Source: Acidobacteriaceae bacterium
GTDB lineage: Bacteria > Acidobacteriota > Terriglobia > Terriglobales > Acidobacteriaceae
Length of the DNA stretch: 36,432 nt
Direction: 5' to 3'
Assembly: GCA_025350325.1 (NCBI GenBank)
Contig: JANXYB010000158.1
Coordinates: forward strand, 1 to 36,432
The position numbers and the translations under genes are program-made. Under the pieces are notes generated by a model that was not told the DNA's origin, searched no databases, and saw only the letters and a list, made by a program, of their open reading frames with translations. This document shows positions 1-7,025 of this stretch, piece by piece. Position 1 is the first letter of the stretch. Every line of letters starts with the position of its first letter.

Positions 1-17
1 AGCGGAAACATATGCAT

Positions 18-1991
18 CTAGCGGTGTTTGTCGTGCCCGCCGCCGGAATGGCCCCCGCCACTGGAATGACCGCCGCTTGAACGGCCGCCGCCGAAGTGGC
101 CGCCACCGCCTCCACCGAAGTGATTGCCGCTGCCACCGAAATGGTCGGCTTTGGGCGCCTTCATGCCCCCGAAGCCCCCTGAAGAACGCCCGCTGAAACT
201 GTAACCACCCGAGCCACGGTTGCTTCCGGAATTTGGCGATCCACCGCTATGGCCGAACAGGTGAAAGCCGCTCGAGTTGTTTTGGGCCCGGTATGAATTA
301 CCGAACCCGTTTGACTGACGTTGGTTGAAGGAGCCGCCATAATTCAACCCCGGCGAGCGGTAAATCTCGGCCGTGCCGCCGTTCGTCATGCCAGATCGGG
401 CACCATAACTGCCATACTGGCGGTTGCTGTAATTGGAGCCTGCTGCTGCACCGTAGTTGGACCCATACCCCTGACGGCCAAACTGCCGATTTCCCCCCGC
501 GTACGCTGGCGGATGTGATGCGAAAGCCTGGCTACCGCCGTACTGCTGCGGCCGTCCGATGGCTTGCGGCATTCGATTGTAAGCCTGTTGGTAAGGCCCG
601 GAGCGCCCGAAATTGTTGCCTTGCGCATAGCCGCGGTTAAGACTCTGGTGCCCTGTCCGGCCGTTCCCTGATTGCCTGCCGAAGGCCTGACCCTGATTGC
701 GCCCCATCTCTGGACGCGGGCGGGGATACCCTGCACCATTTGAGCGGCCGTTGTCGCCGTACCTGTTGAAGCCGGTACGGGCCAGCTCGCCCCGGCCGCC
801 AAACGCTCGTGGACCACCATGCGCGAATCCCCAATCGTGCACCTCGGAACTGCGGGAGCAGTATGCGCCGTGATCGAATAGGACATCGTGCGCGAACCAA
901 TCGAGACCCCAGCCGATCAACCCGAACGGCATTTCGTTGAAGGCTGTCATGGCTATTCCCAAACCAAATTGAATGGGCGGCCCAATCAACGATTCGACGG
1001 TCGCCCCGATGGCGTCGAGCAAAGTAAAGCCGGGATAGGGCGCAATGGGCTGACCGTACACCCCCCATGGGTTATACGTCGGCACGTAAACAACCTGCGG
1101 GGACGGCGGAGCCAACTCGATGTTTCCCTGGTCGACAGTGACCTGCTCTTGCGGCGTGCTCTGCAGGTTTCCAGCCGCTTGGGCGCGATCGCGCATCACC
1201 TGAATGGTCTGCATTACGTCTTGCGGCTGGTTGTAGTAGGCGTTGCCCAGGTCGGCGGTCCACTGCAGGTTGCGATCCATTTCCGCCAGCACCTGGGGAA
1301 AGGCGGTCAACGCTTTGACGCTGGGGTCCCAAGCCGACTGTGCATTGGCTCCCGCAGCGATCTGCTGGGGCGATGCACCCTGCTGAGAACGAACCCACTG
1401 ATCGGCGGCGGCCACCTCTGCGGGGTAGGTCGAGGCGGCCAGTACCTGGGCAACGAGGCTGTCGGGATAGAGCGCGATTGGGGCTACGATTTGCTCAAGC
1501 TGTTGAGCATTGAGAGCCCGTTCACCAAGAGCCTCGCCCGGTTGGTAGCCGGGCTGTGACACGTTCTCTGTTGGATCGACGTTGGCCTGCTGCGCATAAT
1601 TGTCCTGAGGATAATCTTGAGGGGCAGCGTATTGCGGCTGGGCAGCCTGGGGCGGCGTAGAGGGCTGTTGCGCGTATTGCGGCTGCTGTGTGTATTGCGG
1701 CTGTTGATCGCCGTATTGTTGGCTCCGGGCGTACCGCCCGCCATAGCCATTATCCAATGGTTCTTGGGAACTTGGGGATTGTTGGGCGTATACACCTTGC
1801 TGGGCACCGAGCCTGGCGGCGGCTAGAGGCAACGCCATTAGCGCGATGGCGGTGCACAGTGTGCGACTGGCGTTTCGCGGCTTCACTCCGGCGAAGGCAC
1901 TACCGTGTTCGCCGGAAAGACTTGATTGGAAGTGGTGACGAGAGAACAACAAACAGTACGTGGCGCGCAAGCCGCTTCGGAATTCCATCAT
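18..1991 (-). CDS. DUF3300 domain protein with Q-rich and Gly/Ser/His-rich tails
   Basis: Protein of about 657 residues. Residues about 160-370 match the DUF3300 family: a run with LEQIVAPIALYPDSLVAQVL near 166, then repeated Ala/Gln helices and VVYVPTYNP-like text. The family's function is unknown. A hydrophobic stretch near 45-63, ending in an Ala-rich site before AQQG, looks like a signal peptide, so the protein is probably exported. This would leave an unusually long N-terminal leader if the first ATG is used. Residues about 66-150 are rich in Gln, Tyr and Pro with QPQY-type repeats. The last 270 residues are Gly, Ser, Asn and Arg rich and end in GGGHxGG-type repeats, probably disordered. 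The start has two consecutive ATGs preceded by TGAGGA, which is very close, so an internal start nearer the signal peptide is possible. No operon partner is visible. Confidence 0.8.
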   Translation of the reverse strand: MMEFRSGLRATYCLLFSRHHFQSSLSGEHGSAFAGVKPRNASRTLCTAIALMALPLAAARLGAQQGVYAQQSPSSQEPLDNGYGGRYARSQQYGDQQPQYTQQPQYAQQPSTPPQAAQPQYAAPQDYPQDNYAQQANVDPTENVSQPGYQPGEALGERALNAQQLEQIVAPIALYPDSLVAQVLAASTYPAEVAAADQWVRSQQGASPQQIAAGANAQSAWDPSVKALTAFPQVLAEMDRNLQWTADLGNAYYNQPQDVMQTIQVMRDRAQAAGNLQSTPQEQVTVDQGNIELAPPSPQVVYVPTYNPWGVYGQPIAPYPGFTLLDAIGATVESLIGPPIQFGLGIAMTAFNEMPFGLIGWGLDWFAHDVLFDHGAYCSRSSEVHDWGFAHGGPRAFGGRGELARTGFNRYGDNGRSNGAGYPRPRPEMGRNQGQAFGRQSGNGRTGHQSLNRGYAQGNNFGRSGPYQQAYNRMPQAIGRPQQYGGSQAFASHPPAYAGGNRQFGRQGYGSNYGAAAGSNYSNRQYGSYGARSGMTNGGTAEIYRSPGLNYGGSFNQRQSNGFGNSYRAQNNSSGFHLFGHSGGSPNSGSNRGSGGYSFSGRSSGGFGGMKAPKADHFGGSGNHFGGGGGGHFGGGRSSGGHSSGGGHSGGGHDKHR

Positions 1992-2250
1992 TCCTCACAA
2001 GTTACTTTGAAAACGTACCTGACGTGCCGGATCCGCGCTGATCTGCTAAGGGCCTTCGCGTATTCTCAGTCAATGCGAGACCGTGGGGTTAATCTCCGTG
2101 GGGCGGTCGAGCGATGGCTGTCAGACCTCTGCGGCCATTTGCGCGCTGACGAGGGCCGTTAAGTCTCAACCCCTCCTCGCTGCATTAGTTTCTCTCTTTG
2201 ACGAATATCGTTAAGAAAGTCCGCGAGGTGCTTTCGCGTCGTGCTTGGGC

Positions 2251-2280
2251 GTGGCAATTCGCTTGAGGCACGACTACAAT
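2251..2280 (+). promoter_or_regulatory. candidate promoter for the pruA-type gene
   Basis: GTGGCA (2251-2256) and TACAAT (2275-2280) are separated by 18 bp and resemble -35 and -10 boxes. The predicted transcription start would fall about 5 nt before the ATG at 2291, giving a leaderless or nearly leaderless mRNA. This fits the absence of a clear Shine-Dalgarno sequence there. The call rests on sequence match only. The rest of the 1992-2290 spacer shows nothing recognisable. Confidence 0.3.
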
Positions 2281-2290
2281 CGATTGCGTT

Positions 2291-3889
2291 ATGGCTACTG
2301 TGACCCTCCCTACCGCTATTCAACTGCGTTCGCCAAAAGGCGCGTTTGTCAACGAACCGTTCGTCGACTTCAAGGCGTCCGAAAACTCCCGTAAAATGCA
2401 GAGCGCACTTGAACTTATCTCAGGCCAATTGGGTCAAGAGTACGACTTGATTATTGGCGGCCATCGATTGAAGACCGAGAGTAAGATCCGCTCGCTCAAC
2501 CCGGCGCGCCCGGCGCAGGTAGTAGGCGTCTTTCAAAAAGCAGGCGCGGAGCATGCTGAACAGGCGATGCAAGCAGCGCTCGCAGCCTTTGAGGTTTGGA
2601 GCAGGACGACGGTTGAAACGCGCGTCTCACTACTGCTAGCCGCAGCCGAAGTTATCCGCGAGCGCAAGTTTGAGTTCTGCGCGTGGCTCACTTATGAAGT
2701 CGGCAAGAACTGGGCCGAAGCGGACGCAGATGTGGCCGAAACGATCGATTTTCTCGAGTTTTACGCCCGGGAAGCGCTTCGGCTTGCAAAGTCTGAAACC
2801 CCGATTCAATACCCGGGGGAGCGCAATCAGCTTCTTTACATCCCGTTAGGGGTGGGCGCGGTGATTTCGCCGTGGAATTTCCCTTTCGCCATCATGGCAG
2901 GGATGACTGCAGCCGCGATCGTGGCCGGAAATACCGTGGTTTTGAAGCCTTCCAGTGATTCTCCGACGATTGCCGCAAAATTCGTTGAGGTTTTGGAAGA
3001 GGTCGGGCTTCCCGGGGGAGTGGTCAATTTCTGTCCCGGATCGGGCGCCACATTCGGCAATGCGATCGTTGAACATCCCAAGACTCGCTTCATCGCTTTC
3101 ACTGGATCAAAGTCGGTGGGACTAGAGATTCACGAGCGTGCAGCGCGCACGCAGTCGGGACAAATCTGGATCAAGCGCACCATTCTCGAAATGGGCGGCA
3201 AAGACTCAATATTAGTCTGCAAGGATGCAGACCTCGATGCGGCGGTGGAGGGCGTAGTCGCTTCCGCCTTCGGTTTCAGCGGACAGAAATGCTCGGCGTG
3301 CTCCCGGGCAATTGTCGAAGCCCCGATTTACGACGTTTTTGTTGAGCGGGTGCGGGAACGAGTGGCGCAACTCACTGTCGGCGATCCCACGACCAACCCC
3401 AACATGGGTCCGGTCGTGAACAAGGCAGCCTTGGAGACGATGCTGGGTTACATCGATACAGGCAAAAAGGAAGGTCGCCTGCTCGTGGGTGGCCACGCCG
3501 TGGAAAGCGCGGAGGGCGGCTTCTTCCTTGAGCCAACCGTAATTGTCGACGTTGCGCCCGACGCTGTTATTGCACAAGAGGAAATTTTTGGACCGGTGCT
3601 GGCCGTGATCAAGGTTGAAAGCTTTAAAGAAGGCCTCGACGTTGCGAACAACACGGAATATGGGTTGACCGGAGCTGTGTATACCCACGATCGCGAAGCA
3701 CTGGACACGGCGCGCCGGGAATATCATGTCGGCAACCTCTATTTCAATCGCAAGTGCACCGGGGCGATGGTGGGCGCACATCCATTCGGCGGCTTCAACA
3801 TGAGCGGAACGGACTCTAAGGCTGGAGGGCCGGATTATCTGCTGTTATTCACCCAGGCCAAGAGTGTCGCTGAGCGACTTGACCGCTAA
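2291..3889 (+). CDS. pruA: 1-pyrroline-5-carboxylate dehydrogenase (aldehyde dehydrogenase superfamily)
   Basis: A 532-residue NAD(P)-dependent aldehyde dehydrogenase. It most resembles delta-1-pyrroline-5-carboxylate dehydrogenase, which oxidises glutamate semialdehyde to glutamate in proline breakdown in the cytoplasm. Visible motifs are the cofactor-binding segment ISPWNFPFAI near 195, NTVVLKPSSDSP, FTGSKSVG, the catalytic Glu in LEMGGKDS, the nucleophile Cys in FSGQKCSACSR, and EEIFGPVLAV. The EMGGKD and GQKCSACSR forms and the N-terminal extension of about 50 residues are typical of RocA/PruA-type enzymes rather than general aldehyde dehydrogenases. Length is normal for the family. No proline dehydrogenase gene lies in the window, so the exact substrate is inferred. 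The start is the only reasonable ATG, with a putative promoter immediately upstream. Confidence 0.9.
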   Translation: MATVTLPTAIQLRSPKGAFVNEPFVDFKASENSRKMQSALELISGQLGQEYDLIIGGHRLKTESKIRSLNPARPAQVVGVFQKAGAEHAEQAMQAALAAFEVWSRTTVETRVSLLLAAAEVIRERKFEFCAWLTYEVGKNWAEADADVAETIDFLEFYAREALRLAKSETPIQYPGERNQLLYIPLGVGAVISPWNFPFAIMAGMTAAAIVAGNTVVLKPSSDSPTIAAKFVEVLEEVGLPGGVVNFCPGSGATFGNAIVEHPKTRFIAFTGSKSVGLEIHERAARTQSGQIWIKRTILEMGGKDSILVCKDADLDAAVEGVVASAFGFSGQKCSACSRAIVEAPIYDVFVERVRERVAQLTVGDPTTNPNMGPVVNKAALETMLGYIDTGKKEGRLLVGGHAVESAEGGFFLEPTVIVDVAPDAVIAQEEIFGPVLAVIKVESFKEGLDVANNTEYGLTGAVYTHDREALDTARREYHVGNLYFNRKCTGAMVGAHPFGGFNMSGTDSKAGGPDYLLLFTQAKSVAERLDR

Positions 3890-3965
3890 AAGCGTTTCCT
3901 TAAAAGTTCGGTTGATTGGTTGCGGAAACAGGCTCTTTATTTGGAGGCATCGTCCGAAGAGCATT

Positions 3966-4030
3966 CCTCAGGGGCTAAAGCCCATTCATTTTATTGGATT
4001 TTTCGGCACGACTGAAGTCATGCCCTGTTA
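3966..4030. repeat. REP-like palindromic intergenic elements
   Basis: Two short dyads sit downstream of the pruA-type gene. GGGGCTAAAGCCC (3971-3983) can form a small hairpin. The segment from GGCACGACTG (4005) to CATGCCC (4019-4025) is an imperfect palindrome centred on the TGAAGT core. They are separated by an AT-rich stretch. I associate this paired arrangement with short repeats scattered between genes in Acidobacteriota. It could also act as a weak terminator, but no T-run follows either dyad directly. Confidence 0.55.
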
Positions 4031-4155
4031 CAAGGCACCAAGTACACTCAAAGTCAGCCCAATTACGAGGCACCAAGTCATGCCCTGTTACGAGGCACCA
4101 AGTCATGCCCTGTTACGAGGCACCAAGTCATGCTCTGTTACGAGGCACCAAGGAT
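4021..4155. repeat. 25-bp tandem repeat array (about five units)
   Basis: The unit TGCCCTGTTACGAGGCACCA plus AGTCA is exact at 4081-4105 and 4106-4130. A third copy with one change starts at 4131 and breaks off near 4152. A variant with three changes lies at 4056-4080, and a first copy with one change in the core starts at 4021, before a 10-bp interruption. Each unit repeats the right arm of the adjacent REP-like palindrome, so the array probably arose by expansion of that element. There are no unique spacers of CRISPR type. The rest of the 3890-4316 gap shows no credible gene. Confidence 0.85.
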
Positions 4156-4316
4156 GGCGCGTCGCATACCCTGAAGCAGCGTTCTTGCACGAGAAAAGCT
4201 GCTCACGCTCCAAGATCGCGAATGTCTCCCCACTAGACGAAGGCGCATAAGCCTACAGGAGTCTGGAGGCTAGCGAGCAGGTGGGCGAAATCGATTCGAC
4301 CATTTCGTGATGCGTC

Positions 4317-5021
4317 CTAGGCCAGGAGCGGTGGCGCGTTGGTTTGAAGCGCCTGCGCCTGCACTTCAGCCTCGGCGTCAAGTTTGTTGCCCACCTCAGC
4401 AGCAGCCTGCGCCAGCACCCGGTGATGAATAGTGAACAATGCGAGTTCGAGCCGGTCGCTGACACCGGTTTTGTCGTAGATCGAGCGCAAATAGTTTTTG
4501 ATGACCTGCTCGGTAGTTTTCAAACGCAGCGCGATCTCGCGATTTTTGCAACCCTGCACAATGAGCGCTACGATGCGCATTTCCTTGGGCGTTAGCCGGT
4601 CGCGCACGCGCGTGCCTACTAAATCTTCTTCAGGTGAGTCGGGAATAAGCATTTGCGGCGGAGCCCATGTGTCCCCTGCAGCAACGCGACGCACGCACTC
4701 AACCAAGGCCTGGCCTGTGACGTTGCGGAATACAACGCCGCGAAAACCCTGTTGGAGATAGGTGCTGGCTGCTTCGTTATTTTCTGCAATGACGATTCCG
4801 CGGCTACCAGCTGTGTCGAGCACTGAACGCAGACGAGTCATGTCGGGGCGCAACGAAGCTGCAAACACCACGATGGAGCCAGGGAAGGTGGTGATCGCGT
4901 GTAGCATTCGATCCAGGTCGGTACACTGCGCAATGATGCGCAGGTCCTCGTCCATTGCCAGCACCTTGGCGGTGCCGGCTCGAAATATCGCCTGTGAATC
5001 AGCAAGAATGACTTTGTTCAT
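4317..5021 (-). CDS. NarL/LuxR-type response regulator with degenerate receiver
   Basis: A 234-residue protein with an N-terminal receiver-like fold (about 1-120) and a C-terminal LuxR-type helix-turn-helix (about 140-200). The latter has LTPKEMRIVALI, the recognition segment NREIALRLKTTEQVIKNYLRSIYDK, and VSDRLELAL. Family members bind DNA as dimers after Asp phosphorylation. Here the acidic pocket is reduced to a single D8, the beta-3 position normally holding the phospho-acceptor reads VVFAASLRP with Ala, and the conserved Lys near 99 is Arg. It is therefore unlikely to be controlled by phosphorylation. I chose the ATG at 5021 because it directly opens the MNKVILAD receiver strand and has GAGG about 9 nt upstream; a TTG seven codons earlier is possible. 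It is divergent from the receiver-flavoenzyme gene. The target genes are unknown. Confidence 0.85.
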   Translation of the reverse strand: MNKVILADSQAIFRAGTAKVLAMDEDLRIIAQCTDLDRMLHAITTFPGSIVVFAASLRPDMTRLRSVLDTAGSRGIVIAENNEAASTYLQQGFRGVVFRNVTGQALVECVRRVAAGDTWAPPQMLIPDSPEEDLVGTRVRDRLTPKEMRIVALIVQGCKNREIALRLKTTEQVIKNYLRSIYDKTGVSDRLELALFTIHHRVLAQAAAEVGNKLDAEAEVQAQALQTNAPPLLA

Positions 5022-5199
5022 TTTCGTATGCCTCGTATGCAACTAGACCCTGATGTGAAAACCGGTGGTGTCAGTCAATTTGAGACCAGTTACCGCAGTT
5101 CCTGCTCGCTGTTCGTCCGTCCACCAAACTTGCATCGGAGACATGACAAGAAGTATCCGAGACCTCCATTAAACCGACAAACAAGGATTAAATGTTCCT

Positions 5200-5237
5200 T
5201 AGGTCACCGCATACTGATTCGGAAGTACTCTGACCTA
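5200..5237. promoter_or_regulatory. inverted repeat, candidate operator
   Basis: TAGGTCA (5200-5206) and TGACCTA (5231-5237) are perfect inverted copies with a 24-bp spacer. Their centres are about three helical turns apart. They lie in the 331-bp region shared by two divergent genes, one of which encodes a DNA-binding regulator, so an operator is plausible. There is no direct evidence for binding. Confidence 0.3.
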
Positions 5238-5273
5238 GGTAACCCCCTGCACACTAGATTACAGCCCAAATGC

Positions 5274-5297
5274 CTTGACGTCACGAAAAACGTCAAG
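5274..5297. promoter_or_regulatory. inverted repeat upstream of the receiver-flavoenzyme gene
   Basis: CTTGACGT (5274-5281) and ACGTCAAG (5290-5297) form an 8-bp perfect dyad around an 8-nt A-rich centre, about 55 nt before the ATG at 5353. It could be an operator or an mRNA hairpin in the leader. TTGACG in the left arm could also serve as a -35 box, but no convincing -10 box follows. Confidence 0.35.
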
Positions 5298-5352
5298 AGA
5301 AATCAAATGTTCGTGTTTACCGAATTGGGACAGAAAGCCCTAGACTAGGACA

Positions 5353-7005
5353 ATGGCGAGGCCGATTCTACTGGCAGTTGACGACGACGTAAGCGTACTT
5401 GAAGCCGTGGTGCAGGATCTGCGCAGACAATATGGTAATGAATACCGGGTAATGCGCGCGGCAAGCGGGCAGGCCGCTCTCGACACATTGGCTCAGGTTA
5501 AAGACCGTAAAGAGCCGGTGGCCCTGATCGTCAGCGACCAGCGGATGCCGGGAATGACCGGGGTTGAATTTCTAGAGCGTGCCAGGGACATCTATCCCGA
5601 TGCGCGCCGGGTGCTGCTCACCGCCTACGCAGACACTGAGGCGGCAATCCGAGCGATCAATACTGCTCGCATTCACTACTACCTCAATAAGCCCTGGGAT
5701 CCGCCTGAAGAGAAACTCTATCCGGTATTAAGCGATTTGCTGGATGACTGGAAAGCGGGCTATCGGGCTCCGTTTGAAGGATTGCAAGTAATTGGCAATC
5801 GCTGGGCGCTCAAGGACCATACCTTGCGCAACTTCCTCTCGCGCAATCACGTTTCTTACCGCTGGCTCGATGCCGCCGGCAGCGACGATGCGCGCAAACT
5901 ACTCGAAGAAAGGCAGTTATCTCCTGAACAGTTGCCGGTTGTCCTGTTTGCGGATGGCAGCGCACTGATCGATGCAAATCCGGATACGCTGGCGGCGCGC
6001 GTAGGCTTGAGCACCCAGGCAGCGCAGGAGTTTTACGACATGGTGGTGATCGGCGGAGGGCCCGCTGGACTGGCCGCTGCAGTCTATGGCGCCAGCGAAG
6101 GCCTGAAGACGCTGGTCATTGAACCTGAGGCGCCAGGAGGCCAGGCGGGGTCGACTTCGCGCATTGAAAACTACCTTGGATTCCCTACCGGCATCACCGG
6201 CATGGATCTGGGGCGGCGTGCGCATATGCAGGCCACTCGGTTTGGCGCGGAATTCCTGACCCAGCGCGCCAGTGGACTGCGCATCGATGGTCAATACCGT
6301 TTTGTGCAGTTGGCAGACGGCAGCGAAGTATCGTCGCACGTGGTTTTGCTGGCGCTCGGGGTGCAGTATCGCAAGTTGGAAGTTCCGGGCGCGGACTTGC
6401 TGACGGGACGCGGCATTTACTACGGAGCGGCGCTGGTCGAGGCAGCGGCCTGCAGGGATGAAGAAGTCTTCGTCGTGGGGGGCGCCAACTCGGCCGGCCA
6501 GGCTGCGCTGCACTTTGCGAAGGTGGCCCGCAAGGTGACCATGCTGGTGCGCGGACCCGGCTTGTCGAGCACTATGTCGAAATACTTAATCGATGAGATC
6601 GAGAGAACATCCAATATTGTGTTGGAGACGCAGACACAGGTCGTAGGGGCTTTGGGCGAAGAGCGGTTAGAGACGTTGTGCCTGCGGGGTCCTAAAGGGG
6701 AATCTCGCGTACAGGCCACTTCACTGTTTGTGTTCATAGGCGCGGAGCCGGGAATTGAGTGGCTGCCGCCGAGTGTCTTGCGGGACGAAAAAGGGTTTGT
6801 ACTGGCAGGACCCGATCTTCGCCAAGATGGAAAACTGGTGGAGGGGTGGCATGAAACTCGCGAGCCATTCCTATTGGAGACCAGCGTGCCGGGCGTTTTT
6901 GTGGCTGGCGACGTGCGTCACGGTTCGGTAAAGCGTGTCGCCTCGGCGGTAGGCGAGGGCTCGATCGCAGTGCAGTTTGCGCATCAGTACCTGGCGGGAT
7001 TTTGA
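5353..7005 (+). CDS. response-regulator receiver fused to thioredoxin-reductase-like FAD oxidoreductase
   Basis: A 550-residue fusion. Residues 1-130 form a receiver with acidic residues D10-D12, phospho-acceptor D62 in IVSDQRMPGMTG, T90 and K113 in NKPWD, so it should be phosphorylatable. Residues about 140-220 resemble a thioredoxin/glutaredoxin-like fold without a CxxC. Residues 228-550 are a class II flavoprotein reductase with the FAD site IGGGPAGLAAA (232-243), GGQAGSTSRIENYLGFP, the NAD(P) site VVGGANSAGQAA (374-385) and the FAD-binding C-terminal VFVAGDVRHG. The redox-active CxxC expected after GRGIYY (around 357-360) is missing; that place reads GAALVEAAAC. The enzyme must therefore pass electrons to something other than an internal dithiol. 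Similar fusions are annotated in other bacteria, with the function unproven. The kinase gene follows directly. AGGA precedes the ATG closely. Confidence 0.88.
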   Translation: MARPILLAVDDDVSVLEAVVQDLRRQYGNEYRVMRAASGQAALDTLAQVKDRKEPVALIVSDQRMPGMTGVEFLERARDIYPDARRVLLTAYADTEAAIRAINTARIHYYLNKPWDPPEEKLYPVLSDLLDDWKAGYRAPFEGLQVIGNRWALKDHTLRNFLSRNHVSYRWLDAAGSDDARKLLEERQLSPEQLPVVLFADGSALIDANPDTLAARVGLSTQAAQEFYDMVVIGGGPAGLAAAVYGASEGLKTLVIEPEAPGGQAGSTSRIENYLGFPTGITGMDLGRRAHMQATRFGAEFLTQRASGLRIDGQYRFVQLADGSEVSSHVVLLALGVQYRKLEVPGADLLTGRGIYYGAALVEAAACRDEEVFVVGGANSAGQAALHFAKVARKVTMLVRGPGLSSTMSKYLIDEIERTSNIVLETQTQVVGALGEERLETLCLRGPKGESRVQATSLFVFIGAEPGIEWLPPSVLRDEKGFVLAGPDLRQDGKLVEGWHETREPFLLETSVPGVFVAGDVRHGSVKRVASAVGEGSIAVQFAHQYLAGF

Positions 7006-7025
7006 GCAAGAAACGAAGCGGAAAG

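Noticed and set aside
4021..4155. CRISPR-like array in the 25-bp repeats
   Set aside because: The units abut without unique spacers and repeat the arm of a neighbouring palindrome; no cas genes are near.
3864..4250. Reading frames across the repeat region
   Set aside because: They overlap the end of the pruA-type gene and translate repeats; no domain or ribosome-binding site.
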